DNA from: Tolypocladium sp. Sup5 PDA-1
Lineage: Eukaryota; Ascomycota; Sordariomycetes; Hypocreales; Ophiocordycipitaceae
DNA length: 64,000 nucleotides
Direction: 5' to 3'
Assembly (NCBI GenBank): GCA_000750105.3
Contig: JPHH03000017.1
Location: 521,315-585,314 of the forward strand
The translations under genes were made by a program, and so were the position numbers. This document shows positions 32,728 through 45,035 of the stretch, one piece after another. The notes beneath the pieces are model-generated. The model did not search any database, was not told the DNA's origin, and saw nothing but the letters and a program-made list of their open reading frames with translations. Numbering within the stretch: position 1 is the stretch's first letter; each line of letters starts with the position of its first letter.

Positions 32728-33931
32728 AGTTTCAGAAGTGACAGGATGCATGCATACCTTGTTGATGGAGGCAAGGCCACGGCGCAAGGGCGTTGGGGAG
32801 TTGCTGGCTGGGCGAGAGCGCACCTCAGGATGGCGATGCGCACATGTTTTTGCTTTGTTGGATTTATTGTTCTTGGATGAGTACCCCTTTGCACAATGTA
32901 CACTCTGGATTTGATGCTCGTCTTTTCTCTGTTTGTGAATATCTTACCTGGATTGCGTGCCCTTAGGCAGCATGTTTGTGGGTAATCCCTAGAGCTGCTG
33001 TTTACATGCATTCCGTTGAGTCGCTGGCTTGCCAGGCAAGCGTTTCGAAGTCCGCGCAATATAACATCTGAGATTATGTTAGTAGGTGGAAAGTGCGAGC
33101 GCATTGTCGGGGTTCTATTATTAGCACGCAACATGTCAGTGTTCCTCTAGCTTACCATCTCGACAACCGCAACATCCCTGATGGCCTCCGATCAGAAAAC
33201 CCTCCGAGTAGATCATGTCCACTCATTCCGAGGATCGCGTCCCGGCAACTGCCAGGATGATTGATGCCGTCTCGTGAAGCCGTCCCCCACGGCGGCCGTT
33301 GCAGATCTCAAACGTCGCAGGTCGCACTTCTGGCGCTTCCCGTCCACTCGTCGTCGCATGAACTGCCCCCTCCAGGTGTCACAAAGCTACTGACGCCTCA
33401 GCCCCCAACGGCCCGGGTGAGACGGAACCAATAGGGCCATTGCCACTCTATTGCGAGACATTGCACTTGCGTGTTGCTTCAACGTGCGGTCCTATCGTTT
33501 GATACCGTCGGGAATGACCATGATGTTGTGAAGAGCGAGGGCAATTCTGTCATCGTCTATTGCGTCTATGTACAGTATGGTATGTATTGCCCAGAGCGAC
33601 ATCCTCCGGTCCAGCCCTGGCCGGAACTGCGTGTGAAATCGCAGCCAGTCTCGTCCCAGTGTCCAATGAATTATCCGTTGCCCGTCCAATGTCCAGAGCG
33701 AGGATAGGCTATGCCATGTGGCCGAGAGAAGCCAAAAAAGAATAATTGATGAGAGGCTCAAAATGTAGCGTTCGTGAGAGAATGAAGCGCGCGCATCCAT
33801 TATGCGCAGTGGAATAAGTCATGACCTGAACCCCTCCTTTTTCGTCGCGGGCAAGCCCTGCCCGCCGAAGCAGCCATCGTACAACCGACCCTTCGTCGAT
33901 GATGTCGAGCACGCCTGTGTAGTAACGCCTC
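32728..33931. other. Convergent intergenic, kinesin 3' flank to small gene
   Basis: 1.2 kb between the two 3' ends; no gene supported. Antisense frames over the kinesin tail extend into it but carry no domain. Confidence 0.4.
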
Positions 33932-34315
33932 TCATCTGATCATGCTGGTTCGCCGCTCGACGACCTGTGGTCTGTCCTTGCCGAAGCTACCGCCAAAGCC
34001 GGGCATTGAGCTGAACCGGTTTAGCCGCTTGCGCTCCGGCAGCGTGGGGATCTCGGTGGTGGTGGAAGCCATGTGGGCTGTGTGCTTCGCGGCGGCAACT
34101 GCCACAGCCTTTTCGCCGTGGAGAGCGTCGATTCGGGATGCGCTCGAGTCTGTGGAGGAGCCGGTGCTGTTGGGGGTCTGATAGATGTACTCGCCGTCGA
34201 CGTAGATGGCATTGGACACAAAGGTGGAGCGACGATTGCGGCGCCGCGTGTAGCGCTGCTCAAGCCGGAAGAGCTCCAGCTTGGCCTGGATGCGGTCGAT
34301 GAGACTCTGGCCCAT
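33932..34315 (-). CDS. Small conserved fungal protein, function unknown
   Basis: A single-exon gene for 127 residues. The ATG at 34315 is chosen because the only upstream in-frame extension would need a TTG start. It starts MGQSLIDRIQAKLELFRLEQ, predicted helical, followed by the basic RYTRRRNRRSTF and YVDGEYIYQTPNSTGSSTDS. The C-terminus is Ser/Pro/Gly-rich and looks disordered (RFSSMPGFGGSFGKDRPQ). Codon use matches the neighbours. I recall similar short proteins in Fusarium and relatives, but no function. Gly2 (MGQ) may allow N-myristoylation, though the site lacks an ideal Ser at position 6. Upstream DNA is strongly pyrimidine-rich on the coding strand, as in many expressed fungal genes. 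Confidence 0.65.
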   Translation of the reverse strand: MGQSLIDRIQAKLELFRLEQRYTRRRNRRSTFVSNAIYVDGEYIYQTPNSTGSSTDSSASRIDALHGEKAVAVAAAKHTAHMASTTTEIPTLPERKRLNRFSSMPGFGGSFGKDRPQVVERRTSMIR

Positions 34316-37300
34316 GGCTGCGGCAGAGGAACGTTGGTAGTCGAGACACGGCGGAGGAGGTAGGTGTCCAACCAAGGTACGGACTGCTAGTCGCCCTCAA
34401 GAAGAGACGCACGCGGGTGTAACAGAGTCGATGTCTCGCAGTTCGAGGTCCGTAGGTGATTGAAGCTGCGCCGAATGTCAAGTATCGTGCGCCTGGGTGT
34501 CGTCGAGGGGCTGTTTGCTGTTTGCTGGTTGATTGCTTGCCTGCTCTGGAACCGTGGGCTCCTGAGTGACCTGTTCGGGTGTGCAGCTCGCGATTAAAGG
34601 AGAGTATCGGCACGAGAGAGGGAATCGCCCGGAGCTCCGTCTCGACACCGGCAAAGATCTTGGAGAAAGAGAAAAAGAGCGACGAAGAGCGAGCTGCAGA
34701 GGTCTGGCGAGCGGTGATAAAGGAGGGGGGAGAAGCACGGAAGAAGAGGAGAAGGAATGGACTGGGTTGGGATGGATGGGTTGGGATGGATGGGTTGATT
34801 GATTGATGGTTGCGGCGGCAGGGACAGGGGAGGTGACCAGGACGCACCGCTGCCACCCACCCACTGCTGCTCGTGGCTGATAAGATCGTGGCGGGGAGTG
34901 ACGGGGGAGGTACCCGACAACGCCCTGGGGCCGTCGGGGCTTCCCGCTATGGGTAGGTATCCAGGCTGTCTCTCCTAGCCAGGCACTAACAGCCAGGGGA
35001 GCCGCTGGGCGGTTTCGAGTAAGCCCATCAAAAACGACGAGAGAATCCCACAGCGATGGCGGACCTTGGAGGTGGTCTAGTCGAGCGCTAACCGTCTCCA
35101 AGAATACGCGGCCTCGCAGGTTCCTGGTTATACCATGCATCGGCCTGCATTGGCGCTCGAGCCTGGGGGGTGGTGGTGGTCGCCGTGGACGGACGGGCAG
35201 GATGATTCAGATGCATGCAGACAGAGCCTATGCCGCTGACGAACAATCGACAGCAAATTGAAGATGGCATGCGGTCCGTCTGTGCGCTGCGACAGTGTCG
35301 TAGCTTTGGCCTCCCCAGATTACAATTTCACGCGGGTGATGCTGGCTGCAGGGGGGAGCCCGGCGCGCAGCACCCGAATGTGAGGTGTCGCTGGGGGGCG
35401 CCAACGGTTAAACACAATGGCGAACAGCGCAGCTTGGACCGACGCAGGGGCTGCAGCAGTGCAGACGGCGCAGAGTGGGAACGGACTTGCTGCAGTGGGC
35501 AGGTCCAAAGCCACTGGACGCGATGCAGGACCACTTGGTGGTGGTGGTGGTGGTGACATGGTGGTAATGAGCGACACACGTCCAAAATTTCATCTCATTT
35601 CATCCTGGGCGCCCAGCAAAGACATGTTCAGAGCCAATGGAGCAGCGCCGATCAGGGTCTGATGCTGCCGTCACGCATCTTCCATCGTCGGATCCGAGCC
35701 GTGGCAGCAAACTTGCATCGCGGCTGGCGGCCAGCAAGCGACCAGTTTGCCGGGCTGCAAGATACGAAGTCGTTTGTTAGTGGCCGTCGGCTCGCAAACG
35801 ACGGCGCCACCCCCTGCATTGCGGGTTCTTGCACTCCAGCTGTCCCGCCACTCGCGATTGCAGCCTCCAATGGCACCAGCGAGCCAACGGGCGCACCTGC
35901 AGAGCCTAGCAGAGCGCGTTTTCCGTCGAGGTTCTATGGACAAGGATGTCGAATTCCTGAGTGGAGATGCACGTGGAGGCTGGGCAATAGCCTGGAGAGC
36001 TGGGATCTCGATCATCAGATGGCAGGGGATTCCATGCTTTTGCCTTGACTCCTCATCGGGCTGAACATGATCTCCATGATTCCACGGCGCCGGCAACACC
36101 ACGACGAATTGGCACAAATGGATGTCTTGCGTCGGCAATGAATTCGCATCCCAAGGTCAGGTCATCTCGCTTTGTCCACGGTACCTGCCCATGGGTGAAT
36201 AGAGCCTCGGTCCTCGATTCAGACCCAAGACTGAACAAATTCGAGCATCCAGAGCAACGACGATAGCCTCCTTCCCGTGTCCAAGACTGGCAGAAGTCGT
36301 TTTGCCTGCATATCTCTCTCGCGCTCGGCGCCGTAGCGATCTGCCTTGGAGGAAGCAAACTGCCAGGCGTGACTCCGTGTAGCTTGCCGTGCCTGCCTGT
36401 GTCTCGTTCCTCGAGTCCAGCGTCCTCGGTGGCAGACCAGGCTCGAGTCGTGACCGTTGCACTGCATCTCCCCGCACTTCTGCTGTAAGAGGGTGGTTCG
36501 TTTCGTGCTGTACGATGAACGATGCGAACCCGTTTCGCAGTCGGCTCGAGCTGCTTCGTTGAATCTCGTCGATGGTGGAGCACCTCAAGAGGTAGGTACG
36601 TATTAGTAGCTTGGGTCTTGCCCATGCGTCACATGCAACCACCCTGAAGCCCTCCTTCCGTCTGGCATCTCAAGATTCGCCAAGCGGGAGCAGCACCATG
36701 CATGGCACCAAAGGGCATCGACTCACTCAGGCAAGAGACGGGCGCTGATAGGGTCCCTTTTCTTGTCTTCCTTTACTGCTGCTCGAGAGACGATGCAATT
36801 CTTCTTGTCTATTGATACAGGTATCCCTGCCTGTCTGAGGCCGTCCTACCTTTGATCAACCACCGCTGGGCCTTGCGTCACGTATCTCATCTGTTTCCTT
36901 TAACCCTTCCGTCGGTTGCATATTCGATGATACTCTGGCATCGGTACAGGGAGTGGGGAGATAGCAACAAGACAGCCCACTTCCTTCACTGCAGAGAAGC
37001 TGTCGATGCCAGCGCCGACATGAGATGGATCTATCCCGACTATGGAGCGTTGTCCACTTGGTGTTTGGCGCCGTTCTCGCCACAGCCAAACACCAGGCGC
37101 ATCATGGGGTGCCAAATCGTCTCGAGCCCGACGCAACAGGTGACGGTGTCGCTCAAAAGTACATCATCGAGGTCAAAAATGTTGGGCTGTTCTGTCAACC
37201 ACAAGACTAGGGCCAGCTACCGTGCTCCTCAGGGCTTTACTGCCCTGATGCTGATGACACCTTTATATAGGCTCATTAGGGTAGCCCCAGAAGCAGAGCT

Positions 37301-38151
37301 TTGGCCTACCAAGTATTTTCGGATGCAAGGCTAACATTGCTTCAATTCTTGCGTCTAAAGCTAACAAATGGTATGAAGAACGAGGGAACAACCGAGGAAG
37401 TTATTATACAAGCTTTTGCGACGCCTAAGGTGCCGGGGTAGAACTTCCCCTGTGTTTTAACCGTCTGCTTCCGACTGACTTCCGCGCAGGCCGATGTCAT
37501 AACCTCGAGTGTCAATTTAGAGAATGGTTTCGCCGATGGCGCTTGGGCCGTCGTGGCCAGCCGGATCGTGGAAAGGGGGATAGTTGTGGCCATGTCGGCT
37601 AGAAACGAAGGAATGGGCGGCCCATGATGAGCTGCTGATTTTGTCGTCTATCGGCATGCGCTTTGCTGCATTGAGAACGTATGGAAACCCCCATGAGTCA
37701 GACCACTGGGGCATTATGGAGGTCCCCAGCATTCAGATTCGACCCTGCAACGGGACGAACGCGACTAAATTCCAAATGCGCAGGCGGCACTCAAGGAGGT
37801 GGAAGTGGGAAACCCCAAGTTGTTGCCAGATGCAGAGACCTTTGGTTACATGCTCTGATAGTGTGGCTGCGGCACAATATCTGCCAGTGAACAGCCCAGG
37901 GAGATGGAAGATCACATTCGTTACGCAATCAGTCTCTTGGTCTATGAATAGTTTTGATCAATAGACATTATACAAAGCAGCATCGGTCCACATCTATTGC
38001 CGCACCGTAGAGTATTGGTGTTGCAGTAAATCCTTCAGTTCTTGTAGCACTATTCCCCCCTCTTGCCCTCGTCATTTCAGGTCGGCTGTAGTTAAACCTC
38101 TGAATGGGTATCAATTGCATCTGTAAAGCATTCGTCCTCGTCGACGGCCCC
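34316..38151. other. 3.8-kb intergenic desert
   Basis: The longest gene-free space. Near 34560-34800 the plus strand is purine-rich (pyrimidine on the coding strand of the small gene) and holds the 14-bp repeat at 34764-34791. A gtg microsatellite lies near 35534-35558. Frames at 35671-36138, 36053-36625 (minus) and 36852-37334 (plus) lack domains and lean on shadow codons. An unspliced or noncoding transcript is possible but not shown. Confidence 0.45.
34764..34791. repeat. 14-bp tandem repeat, two copies
   Basis: Two exact copies of gggttgggatggat, continued by gggttgattgattga. The repeat lies in the 5' region of the small conserved gene. Confidence 0.8.
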
Positions 38152-40012
38152 TTAGGCCCACTTGCCCAGCAGGCTCATCAGCGCCAGGCCCGCCACGAGG
38201 CCGGTTCCAGCGAGTCCGACGGTCAGCATGTCGGCCTCTGCCAGCTCAGCCTTGTGGCCGTGAGAGCCGATCATCCAGTCGGCGGCCCACATCTCGACGA
38301 CTCCGACCCAGACGAGGATGCCGGCGGAGAGGGCGTCGAGGGTTCCGATGGCGATGAGGGTGGACTTGTCGTTGCCGTTGAACTTGTGCAGGACGCCGAT
38401 GCCAATGGCCATGCCGATGGGGGTGACAAAGGCGAACAGGGCGGCGAGGCCGAGCTTCTTCTTCATGGACAGGCCGAAATGGGGAGCGGCGGTGGAGGTG
38501 ATGCCGGCCGTCTCCTCGGTGGGGCTGTTGGCCGACTTGTCAGTGTCTTGGGCGGTGTCTCGGACGGGGCTGTTGTGCTGGACGATTTCGGAGTGCTCGT
38601 GTGTGCCGATGGTTGCGATTCGGGTGCCGAGAGCGAGACCTTCGAAGATTTGGTGGAAGAGGATGACGACGAAGAGGGTGAGGAAGAAGGAGTCACCAGC
38701 AACCACGAGGGTCAGGCCAATGACTAGAACAACAAGTGTCAGTTCAGGTTCTGCCGCACCAATAGGAGAAGGAGATGAATATGGTGAAGCTTACGGAGCG
38801 AGTGGAAGAGAATGCCGCATTCCATGACCAGAATGGAGACGACTTCACTTGACAATACGGCATTGGCCCTGTCCTCGGGGGTGAGAGCCGCCGCAGACCT
38901 GGTCTTGGCGAGTACGATGCGGTGACCGACATACTCGATGATGAATGAGAGGAAGAGGCCGGCGACGAGAATGGCAGATGTGGTTGCCTCGTAGCCCAGG
39001 TCTCCGAGGCACTTGTTGCCAAACATGAGGGAAGCATGGGTGTAAAGCTGCCCCGGATGTTAGTGGCTGTCGGCAAAGTCGAGCCTTGACACGACGACGA
39101 CGACGACTTACATGGACAAAGGCCGTGGAGATGATGATGCCGGTGCCGAACTGCTTCAGCACGATGAACGCGAGATTCAGCTTTTTGGGCATGATCTTTT
39201 GCAGGAGAATGGGGCCAAAGACGCCTGGCGAGTTGAGCGGTCAGTCGACGTCGACGCATTCACAGATCAGATCAGTAGTGAGCACGTACCGATGGCGCTG
39301 GTAGCCAGGATGGCAAAGAGAAGACCGACTCGCAGGCCGATATTGTAGTCGCGCTTGGTGGTGTCGCATTGGGGTGCCGCGCCCTCCTTCTCGTCGCCTC
39401 CTACGCAGTGCCTTTCCGAGCGTTAGATACGCCCGGGAGGAGATTTGCACGTGGAACAGGGAAAAGTCTCACTCGACGCCGGCATGGAAATGGCAGTGCT
39501 TGTTGGCAGGGGCGTCGCTCTCGCCGCCGTGGTCGTGGTCATGGTCGTGGCCACCCGCCTCGGCGCCGTCAGTCTGGGGGTCGACCTCGACGTCCTCGCC
39601 GTCCGGGCCAATGCAGAACCTGAGTGGGAAGCCACTTAGTAAATAAACCGCTTGCATGTTATGCAACGTGGAATCCTTCGCCTACATTTCGGAGCCATGG
39701 TGGTGGCAGCCCGTGAACTGCGCGGGAATGTCTGTGGTCTGCGTGGGCGTCGACTGCACCAGGTACTCTGTCTCTCCAGCGAGACAGAATCTATTTTCCC
39801 TCGCGTCAGCACGCTGTTTTCTTTCCTCGGTGTAAGTCCACCGTCTATCGGGGGGGGACAAACAATTGCGATGCGTGGAAATGGCAGCCCGTAATGGCAG
39901 TGACCTCGGGCGCGGAAGCGGCAGTGGTCGTAGGCGCGGGCGTCTGTCGGGCCAGCAGGTCCGCCGCCGCCAGGCCGCACAAGGCGAGGCACGCACTCAG
40001 TTTGGCGTACAT
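38152..40012 (-). CDS. ZIP-family zinc transporter (Zrt1/2-like)
   Basis: About 486 residues from seven exons: 40012-39864, 39790-39686, 39619-39473, 39411-39290, 39224-39112, 39047-38795 and 38723-38152. Introns are 61-73 nt. A signal-like start (MYAKLSACLALCGLAAADLL) leads to an extracellular part with repeated Cys/His groups: CHFH (43-46), CHHHG (78-82), HDHDHDH (109-115) and CHFHAGVEHC (127-136). Then follow the ZIP spans: GLRVGLLFAILATSAIGVFG, TGIIISTAFVHLYTHASLMF, HSLLIGLTLVVAG (span 4) and HQIFEGLALGTRI (span 5), the last two forming the metal path. The loop before span 6 carries Thr/Ser-rich sequence. It imports Zn2+ across the plasma membrane. No clear Zap1-type site was found upstream. 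The donor of intron 1 (GTTTGT) is weak, but the resulting QLFCLAGETEY join is sensible. Confidence 0.9.
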
Positions 40013-41789
40013 GTTTGGTGACCGGTTCCCGGATGCCGTGATAGCCGTGACGGTGGTTGTTTGGGAGAGGGAAAAAAGGTCAGTGTGCCGTGATAGCCGT
40101 GTGCTGCGTGCCGTGGGCTGCAGGTAGATCTAAGCTTAGAATAAAGCTTGAAAACGCCCACTTTTGGCCTGCACAAGGGAAGTTTATAAAATCTCTGGAC
40201 TCTCCCCTCTTATCTCAAACCTTGTACGGAGCGAGAAAAGGAAAACATCGACAGAGGAGATGAGGTCTGCGCTTCCACGGCCTGTTATAGACGCCCGCAG
40301 CGGAGGAGAAGGCGGCCAACACCCTCCGCCTTGATGCTCCTGCTGGGCATGGCCCGTGTCTGACTTTTCTCCCGCATCGCTCCTTGCATCCCTCCATCTG
40401 CCTGATGGAAATCTGGGTCTCTGGCCGCTCCGGAGGCCAGCGAGCTGCGAGGATGCGGCCTTGGCGGAGGTCAGCGCCCACAGGTGAACCCTGATGGCCC
40501 GTGGTGAGCTGAACCACGGACACCCTGATGGCACGCAACGGCCATGCAGCCAAGACGGATCCACGCCGCTTCTCTGCGAAAGAAGAGAGAGAGAGGGGTT
40601 TGCCTGGGTGGGCGGATGGATTACGCCGCGGCCTTGGGATTGGCTCTCAGGGTTCCTCTGGGCGTGGGATGAGGTGGCTTGGGGCCGAGTATCAGGCCGT
40701 CTGATGATGCGGGCCATCGTGACGGAGCCGGTTCATGTAAGTCGTCGAAGCAGACGTCTCGCCGTGTCAGTCCTCGAGGGATCGTCCAACACGCCCCCCG
40801 AGCAACTGAATAAGGCCCCTCGTCTTCGTCAGAACTTTACATACATGCTTAATGCGTGTCTGACCTGCAGGCTGCCCCATACCGGCCCGCCGTGAGCCGC
40901 TCTCCTCGCGCCCAAAAGATCCACGGCAAGACGACGGTTGCGGCAGCCCGCCCGCATCGGCTGGGCGGCTGGGCGGCTCCTCCACTGCAATATTGACCGT
41001 GATGGGCAGACGGGCGTGCTTCGGGGTGGCGCCGTCGGCTCGATCGACGAGCAGCGTGCAGCGGGAATACGCCGGTTGCGACCTTGCGAAGCTGACTATG
41101 CGGCCATCATCCCACCGTGTGTGTGTGTGTGTGTCAGAGAAAAGGCAAGAATCAAGCATCGGAGAAATAGATCATGGTGAAGGAGTTGCTAGGTTGACCT
41201 CCGTAAGCGGGAGCGGCTCACGACACTGGCCGATTACATCTCTCTCGAGTCTCGGCTGTTTGTGGGTGCCCGACGCATGAACCAAAAGACAGGGTACCCG
41301 TAGTTAAAGTCCCAATGCCCAAATAATAGTTATGAGTGGGTTAAGTCTTTTTTTTGCTGCGTCGACTTTGCCGAGTCCAAGGCTGGAGTTGGATGACAAC
41401 GGCTCAAGCGAGGTGGCGCTGTGCCAAACATGTAAACTCCAGAGCGTTCTGACCATGAGCTTGGAATTCCGGTGTTGCAATTTTCACAGTAATACCTGAA
41501 ATAAGTGAATTGCTATGGGAGTGCATCTGCCCGCGAGGTTTGAGGTCTTCGGTTGAGGTCTTCAGTTGTCCTGAGAGAAATGGCAGCAAGAAGTGGCGGT
41601 GCGGGCACGTGCCACAGTATCTCGCGTCAGCCACCCGACTTTTAATTGAGAATCGCGTCTCCCCAGCGCGGCGGGGACTCAACACGCGACACCAGCATCA
41701 TCTGCACCCATTCTCAGCAGCGTCACCATCGTCTTCCAACGCCAGTGCGACTCGAGATCAATTGCCGCACAGAGAGGCTGCCGCTCACC
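40013..41789. other. Divergent intergenic, ZIP transporter / MSH2
   Basis: 1.8 kb with no supported gene. It holds a (GT)9 microsatellite at 41117-41134 and repeated AAGCTT near 40132-40149. The 40184-40717 minus frame is domainless. Confidence 0.4.
41117..41134. repeat. (GT)9 microsatellite
   Basis: Nine uninterrupted GT units between the ZIP transporter and MSH2. Confidence 0.95.
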
Positions 41790-44672
41790 ATGGCTTCGAG
41801 ACCGGAATTGAAGGTATGTCGCTACTCAATCCTCCTGAGCCGCAGCCATCGCTAACGCCGCTTGCGCCCAGCTCGACGACGAGGGCGGCTTCATCCGCTT
41901 CTTCAAGTCTCTACCTGACGTCGGCGATGACACGATACGCATCTTTGATCGAGGAGACTGGTACACGTCGCACGGACAAGATGCCATGTTCATCGCCAAG
42001 ACTGTATTGCCCTCCCATACCCTCCAGAAGCCCTAATGCTAACGCTGGCTTGGCAGGTCTACAAGACGACCTCCGTGGTCAGGCAGCTGGGCCGAAACGA
42101 CCACACCGGCCTCCCGTCCGTTACAATGACCATTACCGTGTTCCGGCAGTTCCTCAGAGAGGCGCTTTTCAAGCTCGGCAAGCGCATCGAGATGTGGGAG
42201 AGCCCCAACGGTCGCATGAACTGGAAGTGCGTCAAGCAGGCGTCGCCTGGCAACCTGCAAGATGTGGAGGACGACCTCGGCGGCCAGATCGACTCTGCTC
42301 CCATGATCATGGCAGTCAAAATCTCGGCCAAGGCGTCCGAGGCCCGGAGCGTCGGTGTCTGCTTTGCCGACGCTAGCGTCCGCGAGCTGGGCGTCAGCGA
42401 GTTCCTCGACAACGACCTATACTCCAACTTCGAATCTCTGCTCATCCAGCTTGGCGTCCGGGAATGCATTGTCCAGGTCGATAGAAGCGAAAAGGACAAG
42501 GACCCGGAGCTGGCCAAGCTGAGGCAGATCATCGACAACTGCGGCGCAGCCATCGCAGAGCGTCCCGCGGGAGACTTTGGAGTCCGCGACATCGAACAGG
42601 ACCTAGCGCGTCTGCTCAAGGACGAGAAGTCGGCTGCCTTACTTCCTCAGACGGACCTGAAGCTCGCCATGGGCTCCGCGGCATCTCTCATAAAGTACCT
42701 CGGCGTCCTGCAGGACCCCTCTAACTTTGGCCAGTACCAGCTGTATCAGCATGACCTGGCCCATTTCATGAAGCTAGATGCCGCCGCCCTCAAGGCTCTG
42801 AATCTCATGCCGGGCCCGCGGGACGGGTCCAAGACGATGAGCATCTACGGCGTGCTAAACCACTGCAAGACCCCGGTTGGCAGCCGGTTACTAGCGCAGT
42901 GGCTCAAGCAACCCCTTATGAGCAAGGATGAAATAGAGAAGCGGCAGCAGCTCGTCGAGGCCTTCTTCAACGATACCGAGCTTCGCCAAACGCTGCAGGA
43001 AGAGCATCTCCGCTCCGTACCGGATCTCTACCGCCTGTCGAAGCGATTCCAGCGCGGCAAGGCGAACCTGGAGGACGTCGTGCGAGCATATCAAGTCGTC
43101 ATCCGACTGCCCGGCTTCATCGGCACGTTTGAAGGGGTTATGGACGAGGCCTACCGCGACCCATTGGACGAGGCGTACACCTCCAAGCTGCGCGACCTCT
43201 CCGACAGCCTGGGCAAGCTGCAGGACATGGTGGAGCAGACGGTCGATCTCGATGCGCTCGACAGACACGAGTACATCATCAAGTCCGAATACGACCAGAG
43301 TCTGAGGATCATCCGCAGGAAGCTCGACCAGCTGGACCGCGACATCAGAGAAGAGTTCAAGGACACGGCGAGTGACCTGGGCCAGGAAGCTGACAAGAAG
43401 ATCTTCCTCGAGACGAATCACAAGGTCCACGGCGTGTGCATGCGCCTGACAAGACAAGAGGCAGGCAGCATCCGCAACAAGTCCAAGTACCAAGAGTGCT
43501 CGACGCAGAAGAACGGCGTCTACTTTACGACCAAGAAGATGCAGGCCTACCGCCGCGAGCACGACCAGCTGTCGCAAAACTACAACCGCACGCAGAGCAG
43601 CCTCGTCAACGAGGTCGTCAACGTTGCATCCTCGTACTGCCCCGTGCTCGAGAGGCTAGCCGGCGTGCTCGCCCACCTCGACGTCATCGTCTCCCTCGCG
43701 CACACCTCCGTCCACGCCCCTGAGGCCTACGTCCGGCCCAAGATTCATCCCCGCGGCGAGGGTCAGACCAAGCTCGTGGGTGCGCGACACCCCTGTATGG
43801 AGCTGCAAGACGACGTCCAGTTCATCACAAACGACGTGGACCTGACGAGGGACAAGTCGTCGTTCCTCATCATCACGGGGCCCAACATGGGCGGCAAGTC
43901 GACCTACATCCGCCAGGCCGGCGTCATCGCCCTCATGGCGCAGGTCGGGTGCTTCGTGCCCTGCGCCGAGGCGGAGCTCACCATTTTCGACTCCATCCTC
44001 GCCCGTGTCGGCGCGAGCGACTCCCAGCTCAAGGGCGTGTCGACCTTTATGGCCGAGATGCTCGAGACGGCCAACATCCTCAAGTCGGCCACGGCCGAGT
44101 CGCTCATCATCATCGACGAACTGGGCCGTGGCACCTCGACGTACGACGGCTTCGGCCTCGCGTGGGCCATCTCGGAGCACATCGTCAAGGAGATTGGCTG
44201 CTTCGCCATGTTCGCCACGCACTTCCACGAGCTGACGGCCCTGGCGGACCAGCACCCCCAGGTCACGAACCTGCACGTCACCGCGCACATCAGCGGCACC
44301 GGCGACGACAGCGCCGCCAAGCGCGAGGTGACGCTGCTGTACAAGGTCGAGCCGGGCATCTGCGACCAGAGCTTCGGCATCCACGTCGCCGAGCTGGTGC
44401 GCTTCCCGGACAAGGTCGTGCGCATGGCCAAGCGCAAGGCCGACGAGCTCGAGGACTTCACCAGCAAGCACGAGGACCTGGCGCTGAGCTACAACAAGGA
44501 CGACGTCGAGGAGGGCAGCGCCATGCTCAAGCAGCTGCTGATTCAGTGGAAGGACCAGGTCAAGGGCGGGGAGATGACCAAGGAGGAGCAGGTCGCCAAG
44601 CTGAAGGAGCTTGTAGCCGCCGACTCCAAGTTGCTGGCCAATCCCTTTTTCCAATCCGTCAAGGCCCTGTGA
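41790..44672 (+). CDS. msh2: DNA mismatch repair protein Msh2
   Basis: The common subunit of MutS-alpha (Msh2-Msh6) and MutS-beta (Msh2-Msh3), which find base mismatches and small loops after replication. About 923 residues from three exons: 41790-41813, 41872-42003 and 42057-44672. Exon 1 codes just eight residues (MASRPELK). Joins give ELKLDDEGGFIRFF and FIAKTVYKTTSVVRQLG, as expected for Msh2. The mismatch-binding, connector, lever and clamp domains follow in order. The ATPase has Walker A GPNMGGKST (about 660-668), GVSTFMAEMLETA, Walker B IIIDELGRGTSTYDG and the ATHFHELTAL motif. The C-terminus is a helical dimer-forming region ending in NPFFQSVKAL. Length and motifs are complete. Confidence 0.97.
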
Positions 44673-45035
44673 ACGGGTCAAGGCGGGGGGAGCACACCGA
44701 TCTGGGGAACAAGTGTATAATATCTATCAATAGCGGGCGTTGTGGGATTGCAATCCGTGGGATATACTGGGAAGGAATGGGTAGTTGTGGCAGTTAGAAA
44801 AGACAGCCACACATCAACAGCTCTTTCATCGTTTCAAAGCTTGAGATGTGAGTATGTGGCTGGTTAGCAGCCGCTGGTCACACGCTGGTCACACTGGCAG
44901 ACTGGCGGAGTGTTGAGAACATGGCGTAAGTGTCAAACAAAGAAACTCCAATTCTCTAGTAGTGGCAGCTCTTCCCCCCGCCCAGAAGAGGTATGTACAG
45001 TTCCCAATGGGTGTATCGGTTGGTCGCCCGTGGCT
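44673..45035. other. Convergent intergenic, MSH2 / NUJM
   Basis: Two 3' flanks meet here. Nothing else is seen. Confidence 0.4.

Noticed and set aside
36053..36625. 190-codon minus-strand frame in the 3.8-kb desert
   Set aside because: No recognisable domain, overlaps other frames of similar quality and has no intron signals forming a longer gene.
40013..40300. Possible Zap1 zinc-response element upstream of the ZIP transporter
   Set aside because: No sequence close to ACCTTNAAGGT was found on either strand in this interval.
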